Assembly: GCA_033239125.1 (NCBI GenBank)
Contig: BSWB01000006.1
Location: 120,326,242-120,390,241 of the forward strand
DNA: 64,000 bases
Direction of reading: 5' to 3'
Origin: Fagopyrum homotropicum
Lineage: Eukaryota > Streptophyta > Magnoliopsida > Caryophyllales > Polygonaceae
Part shown: one piece after another, positions 25,001 to 37,531 of the stretch
How the letters are laid out: the number at the start of each line of letters is the position of its first letter
Numbering within the stretch: position 1 is the first letter of the stretch
Program-made: the position numbers and the translations under genes
Notes under the pieces: generated by a model
What the model saw: the letters and a program-made list of their open reading frames with translations, nothing else
What the model was told of the DNA's origin: nothing
The model's database searches: none

Positions 25001-28000
25001 TCAGATCTGCACAAGAGCTGACAAGCATATTATTTCACCCTCATCGTAAGCTATCATCTTTTTCAAAAGATAAGCAGCAAATTTGGCTGCAACAGGAAAT
25101 GATTCCCAACATAAATATACACAAACTTGTATCATTAGCATCATTAGACAACATAGAATACATAATGAGTGAAGCTTCATCAAGCAAACTTCTTGTCATT
25201 AGGTGGACAGTATTTTCAGGAACAAACAGGTAATGTACATAACGTCATCAACCACAGTTTCATACTTTCATATCAATAGCAACTCAGTAATCTTTTGGAA
25301 ACTACTAGATCATGATTAAACTTATCCACTGATGTCCCAAAATCCTCATCATCATAGTTGCATGGATAATCTAAAGGTACATTGCATACTGGATTCAATA
25401 AGTTATTGCTAATAGGATATGTGAACTAGGAACCTTTCTAAGATTTTTTCGGTTGATGATGCCCCAAACACAATTCCTGTCATGAGAGGTCCACTTTGAC
25501 TTTGCCACCCTCTAGTAAGTTGAGATTTATTCTTCATTTGTCCAGCCTCCTGTGAGGTCAAGGATCCTAACTGGACACCTGATCCATACTTGAGCTCAGC
25601 ATTCCTTTCCTGAATTTCAGGACCATGTAGTTCATTTGCAACACTTTTCCCCTTATCGAGAGACAACTTGGTTTGTAATAGGTCATTACTACTCAACTGT
25701 TCCCTGTGGGAAAAGTAGATTATTGTGAAATTTTTTATGTTACAATACGACAGCTGTATTCCAGAGTTACTACTAGAAAAATGAACAGCCCTATGAAAGC
25801 AAGATCCCAAAATTACCTTGAAAAGTCATCATTGTTAGAAAGGGCTTTATCAGAACAAGAACCACAGTCTGATTCATCCTGCCAACAGTAAATGGAGTAT
25901 CACAAGATAAGACCATTACAACACAGAGAAAACTAAAAAGAAATCGGAGATTCAATAAGAACATATGTATTGGACCTTGTTGCTACTGACAGATCTAATA
26001 CTTTCATCCCCTTCCCTAATATCCGTCAATTCATCATCGTCTTGGATCTAGCAAAAGCAAATGTTTAAGAATTTGTTAACTCTGATTTGCTAGAATTAAT
26101 TAAGTTAAATAAATTAAGTTCAAAGATTTTAGTTCATGACTTAGGAGGAGATACTCATCTTACCAATGATGCTTGCGCTTTCAAATCTTCAATATCAAAG
26201 TTCCAGGCACTTACACCTCTATTGTACTCACTCTGAGAGAAAGAAAGAAGTTAAGGATTAAAAAACTCATGGCTTCAATCACAATTTCAAGTGGGGCGTG
26301 ACTTTGACAGATGCGGATTCTTTTCTATTAAGAACTTCGAGACATACATTTTTGAGATGCACACACATTTTTGGGGGCAGATTAGATTAGAGAAAAATCA
26401 CAACCTTAACAGCTGCTTTATGAACACACCTGAGATAATGCCTCCTCGTCTGCTAAAGGCATTTTCTTGAGAGCTAGTGAAGCAGCATCTTTCAGCTGTC
26501 ATATTTAGAACTGTTGATGTAAATATGTTCATCACAGAATTACAAAGAAGGGGACGGAATTTTTATATCTCAAATTTCTCAATTACCTGAAGGGCTTTCA
26601 CACGATCCCACAATGGTGGCAAGTCAGCAAAAAGCTTCTTTACAGACAGCTGCGGGGACTTGGCATGTTTGAAGAAAGAATGCTTGAGTAGCTTTTCAGC
26701 AGTAGGTCGCTTATTTTGATCTTTCACCAAGCACATTGCAACCATTTCTTTAAAGGACTAATCACACAAAGACATAGTCACAAAGTCTTATGAGATTTCA
26801 CCAAAGGCATTCACACAATATTTAATTTTGGAAGTTTCTTTAATCCTTACCAAAGCATGAAAGCAACCGTACATCTAAAGACTCTGAAATCTTAATGCAG
26901 CAAACAAGTAATTAGGCATATAAACATGTACCTTTGAAAACTTTTTGTCACGATCATAATCCAATCCTGGAGGAGCATTCTGTATGGTCATCAGAAGTAC
27001 CTAAAATAGGATAAATCACTTAGTACAGACATAGGAAGGTTTGACATAAGCTAGTTCTCCGGTACTGAAGTACATCAGATACCTTCATTGGAGGGTACTT
27101 TGAGAAAGGTGCATGGCCATGTGCCAACTCTAGAGCAGTTATTCCAAATGACCAAATGTCAGCCCTAGAAGAAAGAACTCAAAGTTGTTGGCAGGCCAAC
27201 TCATTATAAAATTTTCGAGGATTTTTAATGCATCAGATAAATAAGGAAAGCTTGCAATAAAGCACTTAGTAATGTAAAAACAACATGAAAACACAAAATG
27301 TGATCAGTAAACTCTATCCCTTCTTCAGCTCAATGAGAGGTTGGAGGGGAAAAGGGTACATAATCTCATCTGATCGACATCTGCAAATCCTCTCGAAAAA
27401 ATGGGTGAAAACCCATTAAAACACGATGAAACTCGGATTATGGTCCGTTGATCTCCTGTTTAATATTATATTTTAACTTATCTTTTCATCCTTTGTATAA
27501 GGTTAAATTGAAACCCTAACTCCCATTTGATCATATTCAATGAGCCTGCTTCCTTTCTCTGCCTCCACCTCCAATGTGATCTTGATTTAATGAGATTGCA
27601 CGATTACATGTTTGTGTTTTGATTCTATGTAATGCTACTTTGTTCAATGATTTTTGGTATATGTAAACTATTTCGTATATATGTTTTACATACGATCATG
27701 TTATGACGGATTTTAACAAAATTATTTAATTTTAGCTTGCAAGTTTGCAGTTTGATCTATAAAGAGGATGTTGTAAGCTTTTCCAACACATAATTTGCTT
27801 ATTCAAAGAAAATTAGAAGGTCTTATCTCACAAATAGCTGTGACAGAATACAAGATTTACTGACAAAAAGGGTCATTGCTCAACGATCACTATTGGTGGA
27901 GGCTGCATATTTATCTTCTTGGGTTGATCAAATCACCAAAAGGTTCAGTAAAGATTTATCACTATACCTGTGCTATATTTCTATTAATTCATAATACAAT

Positions 28001-29471
28001 AAAATTATAATAAACTAAAATTCTTATGCAAATCTGCTATCTCATAAGGGTTTATGTTCACAGTTTAAGGCTTCCTCTCTCTCTAGCCAGCCAATCATTT
28101 CTACACAAAACCAATCTTCCACCAGACACATAATTCCATAACAAGAAATAGCTCAATGTCCATGCATTTCATTGGATATCATTAAACATATACATATATT
28201 CAGGGATGATGTTTGAGTAGTAAGCTTTAATAATCTACTCCAAGACAAGAGGTAAAGTATTAACTCACTTAAAGTCATATCCGCTCTCTGGTTGCAATAC
28301 CTCTGGTGCCATCCTGAAATGCATACATTGAATTCTTACAGTTGTGCATAATAAAAGTGCAGGAAAAGATGAAAAATAAACAAAAGGAAACACAATATAG
28401 TGCAATCTCTAAAGTAATCTTACCAGCAAGGTGTGCCCACAAAAGTATTTCTTGACCGCTTTCTATCACCTTTGTCAAACATACAAGCTGTAACACCGAA
28501 ATCGGCAAGCTTTATAACTCCGCTACTGTTAACCAGTATGTTACCTGCCTGCAACAAGTTCAAGTGTTACAACTTTCATGCGTAAACTATTTTGCAATGA
28601 AGAAGCCTCAAGGTCTAAAATCACATGATTAAGAATTTACCTTGACATCACGATGAATATGTCCTTGTTTATGGAGATATTCTATTGCTTTCAGAGTTTC
28701 TTTGAGGATTGTACAGATATAAGGCTCTTCAAATCCATCTGGGTGTGCTATTTTCATTAAGTGAAGGCAGGAACCCTGATCCATGAATGGCATGACCACC
28801 CAGAGATTACGTTCCACAACAAAGGAACAATATGCCCCTACGACATTTGGATGATCTATCAATTTCATTGTTTGTGCCTCCCTCATTACGTCATCCTGCA
28901 AAAGAATAATATTGCTATAAATCACGGACGCAGCTGCAAAGTACATTCTTAAGCAATCAAACCTCACATTCACACCATCCCCAATCAATCTATAAACCAT
29001 TCCATAATTTCCAAAACTGGAACTCAGCGGAACCAGTAATTAGACAGCACCGTACCATCACACGGTACAAAACGATAACTAGATCAAAGCAACATTTTTT
29101 TTGAGCAGAAGCGAATAATCCAATCAGTTGAGTACAAATCTCAACTCATCTTGCCACCATCAATCATAAAATTCAACAAATCGCAACTCGAATGGAACTT
29201 ATTCAGCAGAATTCAAAGTCAAACGTGCACAACTAAACGCTCTATAATAGCAGATATAGCATGGGAAAATTAACCTAGCGAGAAACGCGAGACTAACCAG
29301 ATTGCTATTACACCGATCGAGATCCAAGCATTTGACAGCAACGACTTCATTGAAAGGGAGATAAATCGCTCTGTGCACCGTCGCGCTAGCTCCATGTCCT
29401 ACCTCTTCAAGGAGCTTGTATTTCGCGGGGTTCGCCAAGTAACTCTTCGGTCCAATTCCGCTCCTCACCAT
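22087..29471 (-). CDS. STE20/GCK-type Ser/Thr protein kinase, 22 exons
   Basis: Exons, in coding order: 29471-29298, 28895-28641, 28548-28424, 28313-28269, 27164-27083, 27000-26932, 26757-26587, 26495-26430, 26232-26164, 26047-25976, 25878-25817, 25703-25434, 25006-24870, 24770-24676, 24592-24557, 24465-24406, 24284-24183, 24065-24014, 23933-23875, 22726-22665, 22454-22403, 22155-22087. They total 2,184 nt (727 residues plus stop), all GT-AG and in phase. The kinase domain is complete: glycine loop G-H-G-A-S-A-T-V (25-32), Lys47, H-R-D-V-K with Asp141, DFG with Asp159, and the T-F-V-G-T-P-C-W-M-A-P-E activation segment (178-189). The long tail ends in a coiled coil (about 665-710) and an acidic end. 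This layout matches the plant Fray/OSR1-like group that includes BLUS1, a phototropin substrate in guard cells; membership is clear but orthology to BLUS1 itself is not. The ATG sits in ACCATGG, a strong context. Confidence 0.93.
27165..28268 (-). other. Long intron 4 of the kinase gene
   Basis: This 1,104-bp intron and the 1,148-bp intron at 22727-23874 are the largest of the gene. Both are AT-rich and contain no coding sequence or complete transposon that I could recognise. Confidence 0.6.
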
Positions 29472-31230
29472 GGTCGTCAAACAGCTTTACCTCTACTTCA
29501 AACCGTCACACTTCGATCGGGAAACAGCAGAACCCAATCGGAAACCACCAATCGACAAGCCCGTAGAGAAAGCACTTCAAGTTCGCGAGAAGATTACGGT
29601 TTGGAGCATTTGTCAGCCTTTGGAAATCAAGTTCTGTTTAAACTTGTTCGTTTTTATCTTGGATATTTTATGGTGCTTTCCAGTTTGCGTTGACCACTAT
29701 TCAGTAGATCAACGATTGGAGGTGTTTGTCGTGTAGCGTGGCGGCTTCCTGACCGTCAGATTAGGCTGAGGGTGCACGGATCCAGTGTGGTCGGGCATAA
29801 ATATTTCCATGGATTGGCTGCATTTTGACTTTTACTCGATAAGCATTTTTTCTAACAAATACTTTCTTTTTTTTGGTTAGATCTAACAAATATTTTCTTC
29901 GACCCTTTCCTTCTCTTTTTTATTATTATTTATGCCTATGCATATATATTAAAGAAATAAATGAACTAATAATTTCTATATGTATATTAAGCATGCTATT
30001 TTATTTTATAAGATAGTTAAGTATATATTTTTATTTTTAATTATTAAAAAATAATAATAATGAAAATAAGGTTGAGAGGAGATGTTCAGGCAACAGACTC
30101 ATTTCCGGCGAAGGCGAGAGTAGCGGAGGCTAGCTTCTCCAACGGTGGATACACTATAACTTATATGAACACACTACGTCACAAACATGTGCACTCGTTT
30201 TTTTAGAGTCACATGTACACTCTACTTTCACACATAAATGCACTTTTACACATATACACTCTACTATCACGTATTTCACTCTCACATATGTATTATAGTC
30301 AAGCGCACGAGTACACTCTACTCCGAGATATTTGTGCACTCTACTATAACGCATAAAATTTTCATATAACAATAATATTCAAAATATAAATAAATAAGAC
30401 AAACAAAATATTAAAAAAATAAATAAGGAACAATAAATATAAATAATTTTTTAAAAAATTCGATGAAAACCTATATGACAAAGAAAACTAAAAATTACTC
30501 TTTCTTTACACTCATTTTTACTTTTATTATATTTACAACCGTATCATTAATAATTATTTATATATAAACCATCAATATTTCAAATAAAAATAGAAAATAC
30601 TATATTTGCAAACTGTCTCATATTCATAACAAAAAAACGAATAAATTGTTTGGCACGTAGCGGACAGCCATCTCCATATTGTAAACCAACACGTAAGGTT
30701 ATCGATACGTTGAACAAATAATAAACTAATGTAACTTAACTCTTCGATTTCATTAATATTGTTATGTTTATATAATATAATAAGAACATTCCGTATTTTC
30801 TTAAGCATCTTCTCAAACAACTTAAAAGTCAATTGAAGTTTAGATGGCATGCAAAAGGTTGTTTTATAATTTAAAAATGAGGGGAAGTTGAAGTATATTC
30901 TACATTGTTCTTCAGTTGACTTGGTATCTTGAATTTTAAATTTTGAATTAATTTTTTTAAGGAAGATTAAATAGCACGTCGAATTTACTAATTTATAATT
31001 GACGCACACTGTGATTGAGCTTCAGGATCCTCAACGCAGTCGTAGTACATTTTGGGAAAAATATATTTTTTTAAAACATGATTTTTTTTGGGAAAATTTT
31101 AAAAATTACAAAGAAAATCATGTGTGACTCGTTGTACTTTTCAATTATGTGTTATTAAAATTGATGTCGTGCATTTAATAGTTAAAATTGTGAACATTAA
31201 TCACGAGCTGAATTGTTAATTTATATCCAT
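29472..31230. other. Kinase 5' leader/promoter side and intergenic DNA
   Basis: The first 300 bp are GC-richer and include the probable kinase leader on the minus strand. Beyond about 29800 the sequence is AT-rich. A stretch at 30150-30360 repeats CACTCTACT/ACACATA-type phrases (TACACTCTACT occurs several times), a loose low-complexity repeat. No gene. Confidence 0.45.
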
Positions 31231-31508
31231 AGAGGATGCTTCGAAAGAATGTCAAAAATTGCCGCCTTCCGGTGATAATCTGAGGAGTGTTGAAGTTGCG
31301 TCGACATTGGAGAATCTGTGAACTGAGAGCTAGGCTTACGGGCAACTTCATTCCCGTGTGAAAGAGTTCAAAGAAGGCGACCAGAATACAACATTCTTCA
31401 ACCATGAGGTAAACCAGAGGCAACAAAGGAACTTTATCAACCCGCTCACTGATGACAAGGGAGAAACTCATTACGGTTACACTCTTGTGGAGAAGATGGT
31501 AGTTAGTG
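31231..31508 (+). pseudogene. LINE reverse-transcriptase gene, left part (interrupted by copia)
   Basis: The + frame ending at 31508 reads V-K-E-F-K-E-G-D-Q-N-T-T-F-F, then N-Q-R-Q-Q-R-N-F-I and L-T-D-D-K-G. This is the block that precedes the reverse-transcriptase fingers in plant L1-type LINE ORF2 proteins. The frame is cut by the copia element and resumes at 50440 with Y-Y-N-D-M-F-K-S, the next expected motif. GTTAG (31504-31508) and TTTAG (50440-50444) are the slightly mutated target duplication of that insertion. Confidence 0.8.
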
Positions 31509-31653
31509 TTGGACACTAGAGTATAACAAAATCTTTTATAACAGAAACATGACAGAATGTGTATAAATACACGATGTAAAGCAAGCACACAATATACATA
31601 AATACATTCAGCCTCTCATACAAACTATCTCAAACTCTCTCTCAATTCTAACA
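31509..31653 (+). repeat. Ty1/copia 5' LTR
   Basis: A 145-bp LTR beginning TGTTGGACAC and ending ATTCTAACA. It contains TATAAATACA about 50 bp in (31561-31570), a likely TATA box for the element. It matches the 3' copy at 50293-50439 with scattered substitutions. Confidence 0.9.
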
Positions 31654-31665
31654 TGGTATCAGAGG
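31654..31665 (+). other. Copia primer-binding site (initiator tRNA-Met)
   Basis: TGGTATCAGAGG directly follows the 5' LTR and is complementary to the 3' end of plant initiator methionine tRNA, apart from the last base of the canonical TGGTATCAGAGC. Confidence 0.9.
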
Positions 31666-31691
31666 GGATTTTCAGATCCTGAACCTCTACC

Positions 31692-32689
31692 ATGCCTCTC
31701 TCACATCACAATGATGATGAACCGTATTCCAATGATGATGCTTCTAGTGATGATGATCTTCTTCGCCAGATTCAGCTCCACCACTCAGATGCCCTATCCC
31801 TTCATTTCTCAACAACTCTCCCGTTGGAAATGATCTGTTGAAGTATCCCTCTCTGCGAAGAACAAGTTAGGGTTTGTTCGTGGTGATTGTCCCCGCCCTT
31901 CGTCCGATGTCAAGATCCAAGCAAAGTGGGATCAATGCAATAACATGCTTATTTCATGGCTGCTTCATTCAATGGACAGAGAGATTGGTGAATCTGTCTT
32001 GTTTTGTCACACAACTACTCAAATATGGAATGAATTGGAGATCCCTTTGGTCGTTCCAATCGAACCAGCCTTTATCAAATCCAGAAGGAATTGAACACAA
32101 CATCCCAAGGTAATCAATCTGTCACAACATATTTCACACAAATGAAGAAGATATGGGATGATTACTCCATTGTTATGACACACTTAGTCTGCAAATGTGG
32201 ATCTAACGAAATTGCTCATGCTATAGTTCGAGATCAACAAATCATTCAGTTTCTTGTTGGTTTAAATGAATCGTTTGATATGGTTCGATCTCATATTTTA
32301 ATGATGCATCCAAGTCCAACATTGAATGAAGTTTACAAACTTGTTCTTCAAGAAGAGACTCAAAGAACCATCTCTTATACACCTACTCTTGATACTAGTC
32401 CTTCAGCTTTATATTCTCACCATAGATCGACCTCCTACAAACCAGCCTCTCGAGGATCTTTTTTCTAATCCTTCCAACATAGATTCTAAGCCTAGTGCCA
32501 CTTCTAAACGTCCCTACTATGACCATTGTAAAGCAAATGGTCATACTACCGATCGTTGTTGGAAAATAGTTGGTTATCCAACTACACCGATTCCAGGACT
32601 CCCTTGGTGCCACCACTGCAAGGTTGCTGGTCATGAAACCAACAAGTGATGGAAGTCATCGGCTATCCACCAGGACACAAGATGGCTGT
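31692..32689 (+). pseudogene. Ty1/copia gag, left part (interrupted by Athila-like element)
   Basis: An ATG at 31692 opens an acidic N-terminus, followed after stops and frameshifts by the copia gag pattern A-K-N-K-L-G-F, W-D-Q-C-N-N-M-L-I-S-W, and the segment at 32091-32468 with T-Y-F-T-Q-M-K-K-I-W-D. Two tandem zinc knuckles follow. The first has lost its leading Cys (Y-D-H-C...G-H...C); the second, C-H-H-C-K-V-A-G-H, ends in a TGA stop where its last Cys should be. After the V-I-G-Y-P-P-G-H motif the gene is cut by the Athila-like LTR, and its frame resumes at 46569. Multiple stops make it non-functional. Confidence 0.85.
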
Positions 32690-34373
32690 TGTTCGCTCCA
32701 AAAGGTGTGTGCGTAAAAAGCTTTAAATTTATATCTTGAATTATGCCTAACAATAAGCGAACCCGCAGTGTACGAATCTATCGTAGTAAGGGCTAATATT
32801 CCGGAGTCGATCTCAGGGATTCTGTGAGAACAAAATCATTACAGTAATCCAACTTCGAAAGCAAGCAAAACAATGATCGAAGAAAATGATAAGGATATGT
32901 AATATAATTGGGGAAACGCAGATTCTAGAGATCAAAGTATCCAATTATGGTTTTCAATTCAAGATGCCTATAGATATGTAAATGACATACCTGATATTGC
33001 AAGATATATGTTCTATGATAGGATACTGTACGGTGAAGTTCCAACACCCACTTGTCTCAACCCAAAAGTTCTCTTAATAACGGATGTTGAGTCTCGATAA
33101 GATAGAGGATCTAAGGGAAGGATTATACTCTCAAACCAACACCAAAACCCAAGGGAATCAAGTAAACTCACAAAGGTAAAGGCCTGGCACACTCAGCCTA
33201 AATAGAGGGTTTTGAATCCTCTATAACCTAGATCTTATAATCGTTGGTAACCAAACAAGGAAATCACCGGGTAAGTCTCTTCCCAAGCAAGGATATGGGT
33301 TAGAATGGTTCAACAAGGCTAGGGTTTGGCAATCTTTAACCAAGGCTAAAGGTTATAACGTTGGGTGCACGACAGAGGAAACCATGTTGGTAAATCTCGG
33401 CCGTGGAACCTCAAGAACAACCTGTGGAAACTCTTCTGCGAGGGTTTTATCACAACTCTCATCTGTTTACAAGGTTCAATCTATCATTATCTGAAGCACA
33501 ACCTTCAACCAATCACCCTAGAATTGCAGGAATTTTAGCCAACAATCATCATCATATTCAAGTCAAGATTTAAGGAAGAAATCAAGAATCGCATGCAACC
33601 AAGAAAACACAAAGAAGAACAATAATTTCCAAATAATGAATCTCCAAATCTCATAAATAGAATCAAACAATAAATAATCTCCGTTCTTGTGTTCTAAAAA
33701 GATCAAAATCAAAATCTAGTAAAGATCTCAAAATATCTCTAATCTCCAAGTACGGGATATCAATCCGTTCCAAGTCGCGAATCCAAGAGCTCTTCAATTC
33801 GTCTTCGGAGTGTGTAGCAAGAAAATCTCGAGGTCTAAACGAGAGTATTACGTGATGCGTCATCCCGGAAAAATCCACAGTAACCCTATTTTATAGAATA
33901 AAATTAGGGTTAGAAAGATCTCCTTTTGCGTTGATGACATGACAATAACGGTGCGGATCTTCCCGAAGAAAACCACGGGTGATGTCACAAAACCACGGCC
34001 GTGGCTTATACCGTGGTGCCTCTCGACTAGTGTTTCCACGTGTTGCAATCAATGAATTTCCAAAACCACGGCCATGGAAGTGTTCCTTTGGCCGTGGTTC
34101 CTTCTCTTAGACGTTTTTCCTCTTTGTCTCACTTCATTCTCCTTCCTAGACTCCTCCAATGCTTCCCATTGAGGTTCACTTCGATCAATACCTCATGAAT
34201 GCTCCATTTTCACTCCAAATCAGTTCCAATTCACCTAAATTCACAACAAAGCTTTTGTAGATCTCCATTCCAACATAATAGGTGAATATGATCATAAATG
34301 CTACGAATATACAAAAGAAAGTAAAAAACTACCTATATGCACATCTAAACTAACTTCATATTTCATGCTATCA
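32690..34373 (-). repeat. Athila-like element 3' LTR
   Basis: 1,684 bp. On the minus strand it begins TGATAGCATG and ends GAGCGAACA. It is nearly the same as the LTR at 44870-46568, with scattered base changes and small indels. It carries several CCACGG words, including the perfect 12-bp palindrome CCACGGCCGTGG at 33993-34004. Flank GCTGT (32685-32689) pairs with GCTGC (46569-46573) as a target duplication with one mismatch. ORFs inside (for example 33663-33878) recur in both LTRs only because the LTRs are duplicates. Confidence 0.93.
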
Positions 34374-35256
34374 AAATACCTCATACTTGCCTCTTGCTTG
34401 TCCCCAAACAAGGTTCAAATCTAGAATACAAAGATGTATGAAATATGAATGCAAAGACAAGGGAAAACACAATATTTTTGGTTTCGTGCTTCTATTCAAG
34501 GATCACTCTCTAAACTTGTTTCATAGCTTCCGAAAACTGTTATGCGAGGAAAAAGACTCATGTCCCGAAAAGAATCATCACACCTAGCAAAATTTTCAAA
34601 ACAAACATTTTTAACTTTGAAGCAAATCAAAATCAATCATGGAAAATCCAATTTAGACCATAAAGCCAAACAACATACTAAAAGATTTTAAGGTCTTTCA
34701 AATGAAGGTCAAGAAATGTGTTAGGGTGGGATATGTATAGAATATGTGGTGCAAAATCCGAAAAAAGGATAGTAACATCAGAATTGCATTAAGGAAACTC
34801 AACACCCACCAATAAGCTCTTTTTCTCTTCTTTTTCAACAATTTTCTTTTACATTACTTTCACTTGAGAACATGGACAGAGGTGCACAATAACCGAAGCC
34901 TAGGAAATCAGCTAATCTCAATTTCTCGAGATGCCTCAAACCGTAATGCACATACCATGACTCATTAGGAATATCGCTCAATTTGACTTTGGCAAGACAC
35001 AAACACCCGGCTATGTGAATGATGCCGAGTTACTCATCATCATGATTGACTTCCCCAAACCTATTTTCTAACACACTTCACCACTTTCAACTTCAAACTT
35101 CACAACTTTCACTAACTTGCGTACTAATTCTCGGATAGGTATAAAGGGAGGCAAAACATATACACGAGAAGCTAAAAGTTTGATTAAGAAGAAAGGAATA
35201 AAAACGAAGCGCCTTAATCATGTGAATAAGAAGTGCAAGAACTTATAAAGCGGTTT
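34374..35256 (-). other. Athila-like element 3' non-coding region with polypurine tract
   Basis: On the minus strand the sequence just before the 3' LTR reads GGGGACAAGCAAGAGGCAAG then GAGGTATTT, a purine-rich tract suited to priming plus-strand synthesis. The rest has no coding sequence. Confidence 0.55.
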
Positions 35257-35600
35257 TGATGTGATCGAGATTTCCTCGAACACGAAGGACCGGCGGTACG
35301 ATTCGACTTGACTCAAACGGTATGAACGAGATGAAGATGGATGGATTTGAAGGATCGAAATCCGGATATGGTGAGCAAACTCCCTCCGAATCTCACTTAG
35401 GGAATCCCTCAAATCGAACGCCTCACCGTCGGAATCGCACTCTGGGTTTGACGAACCTTCGTTGTCTTCGCCTCTCACTAGGACAACTCCTTTTCCTTTG
35501 CTTCGAGGCAAAGCTCTCCCTCACCTTTTCCAATGTACTAGGCAATGCTCTCCACTCAAATATTTCACTTGGTAATAAAATTCCGTAAGATTACAAGGTA
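35257..35600 (-). repeat. LTR-like repeat, family E copy 1
   Basis: Starts TGATGTGATCGA and shares the phrases TCTCACTTAGGGAATCCCTCAA and GAACCTTCGTTG with the copies at 36120 and 62585. On the minus strand a short open frame (35218-35511) reads M-P-R-S-K-G-K-G..., with L-R-D-S-...-R-E-F-A-...-H-I echoed in the 62-kb copy. Because the neighbouring copy abuts a primer-binding site, this is read as the end of an LTR rather than a gene. The far edge is uncertain. Confidence 0.5.
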
Positions 35601-36105
35601 GTGCACAAGGTAAACAAGGTATTCCAAGATGCAATATAACTTCAGAAAAGCAAACACAAAGGGCAACAAAAGCAACAACAAATACGAGCCTTCCGGCGAG
35701 TATTTACTTAGTCCCTAACAAGTAGGTAGTCAAAGAAATAACAAGCGTTTTCCCCAAAACGTGCGGGTTGTGTTTTGGTTGGCTAGAACACTCAAGAACA
35801 ACTTGATAACAATTTCAATAACACTCAAGGACAACTTTGATAATAATTTCAAGGATAACACTCAAATAACTTTTCTTTCTTTTGTTTTCGTTGTTTTTTT
35901 TACTTTACTGAATGATATAAAATATGTGTTGCATGCTTTTTTTTTTTTTTTTAATAATATGGTCAACAAGGATCTCTCTAAAGACTCACAAGAAAGAAGA
36001 TTGCAAGCACCAAAATTTTGGGGAACTACTCAAAATTGCAAAAACTAAAAACAAGTTTAGGTAAGCAATTCGTACCCCGAAAGCTTGAAGAACTCGCACC
36101 GTTGG

Positions 36106-36117
36106 GCTCTGATACCA
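36106..36117 (-). other. Primer-binding site (initiator tRNA-Met) of a second LTR element inside the Athila-like element
   Basis: GCTCTGATACCA on the + strand is the exact complement of TGGTATCAGAGC. It lies 2 bp from the edge of the family E copy at 36120, as a primer site lies next to a 5' LTR on the minus strand. The Athila-like element itself uses a different primer (see 44846), so this marks a separate element. Confidence 0.75.
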
Positions 36118-36119
36118 CT

Positions 36120-36760
36120 TGATGCGCTCTTCGTTAGTTGAACGCAAGGATCCACCGGTGTTGTTCCTTCCGACCAATTCTTTTTTTGATTTTTTTTTGG
36201 TTGATGGGATATGCCAAGCAAGGATTGTCCAGCCTCGCACCTTGGATCTCCTTGGCTCGAGATCTTCTTTCCTCGGAATCTCACTTTGGAAATTGGATCT
36301 CCTTTGTCCTCCTAGCCTCTCACCGTAAGGACACCACTCGGCCTCTCACCTTGTGGGTTTCGAAACTTTGGCCTCTCACCTTAGTCTCTAGGTTTGTTTT
36401 TCTCAAAGTGAAAACACAACTTGTGATTGAAGAACTCAACTCTATTTCGTGTTGAAAAACGTATGTGGGAGAGGCCTTTTATGGGCTGAAAATTCAGCAC
36501 CAACTCCCAACATTAAAGGCTTACAAGTTCAAGAGTTGTGACATTGAATAAAGGCAAAAATAGGGACTTTCAACCAACAACTTCAAGCAAATAAATGGCC
36601 TAAAAACCATAAAAATGGCCGGCCAATTAGAGCTCCAAGGGTCCAAAATGTGGCTGAAAATAAATCCCCAAAAAAATGTGGTTTTAATCCCTTGAAAGAT
36701 TGGCTTAAGTACAAGTGAACATTTTATTTCACTTGTATTAATCAACCTTCATTATTCCAT
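36120..36760 (-). repeat. LTR-like repeat, family E copy 2 (5' LTR)
   Basis: Begins TGATGCGCTC next to the primer-binding site and shares AAGGATCCACCGGT, CCTCGGAATCTCACTTTGG and repeated GGCCTCTCACCTT phrases with family E copies at 35257 and 62585. The outer end is not sharply defined; similarity to the 62-kb copy continues weakly to about 36760. Confidence 0.55.
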
Positions 36761-37531
36761 AATATCATGCATTAGTGGGCATCATATCATGAAATAAAAT
36801 CAAGCATGACCACATAATATAAAAAATAAAAAGGTTATATCTAAGGTTCAAGTTTTAAAGTGATCCGGAATCCTCAACCGCCTCAAGCATGTTCACCAAG
36901 TGATGGTCATGAACGTCCTCCAATGCCGGAGCTCCGAAAGGATGGTAAGTCAAAGTGGTTTGGCCTAGCATGTGGGCTCTAGCTCGAGTGAGAGGTGGTG
37001 TTGATCTCGGACCTGTCATATCAGTCTCGTTGCTTAAGTCCGGTGGGCTCACATCAGGTTTCACCCTTCCATTCTCAACATGATTTAGATAAAATTCCAA
37101 ATTATCAAACTCGCAAGAAATTCCAATAAATATTCAAATCCTTCACAATCCACAATTCAATTTAAACACATAAAAATCATCAAAAATCGTTCCACAAGTA
37201 ATATCATCGAGGTCTTTTCCAATCCTAGAAGCACAAAAATTTTAAAAAATTTTCAAAATTTTCTGATTTTTCAAAGCCATATAATGCAAGACAATATCAA
37301 AACATGTGACAAGAAATTTAAAATGCAGAGTACGATGGACATACAATCAAAGCAAAGTATCATAGTAGTTATTAAAGACCAAGTCTCACAATCACCCCAT
37401 ACTTGAATTACACATTGTCCCTAATGTGCAATAAAAGAAAGAAAAGAAAAAAGAAACTCACAATGTGTGATGAAATAAAACCAACGGTAAGAAGTGGAAT
37501 GTCATCATGGTAGCGGTGGTGGGAATGGGAA
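36761..37531. other. Non-coding interior
   Basis: No coding sequence recognised. The segment either belongs to the family E insertion or to the 3' part of the Athila-like element; the junction was not found. Confidence 0.4.
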
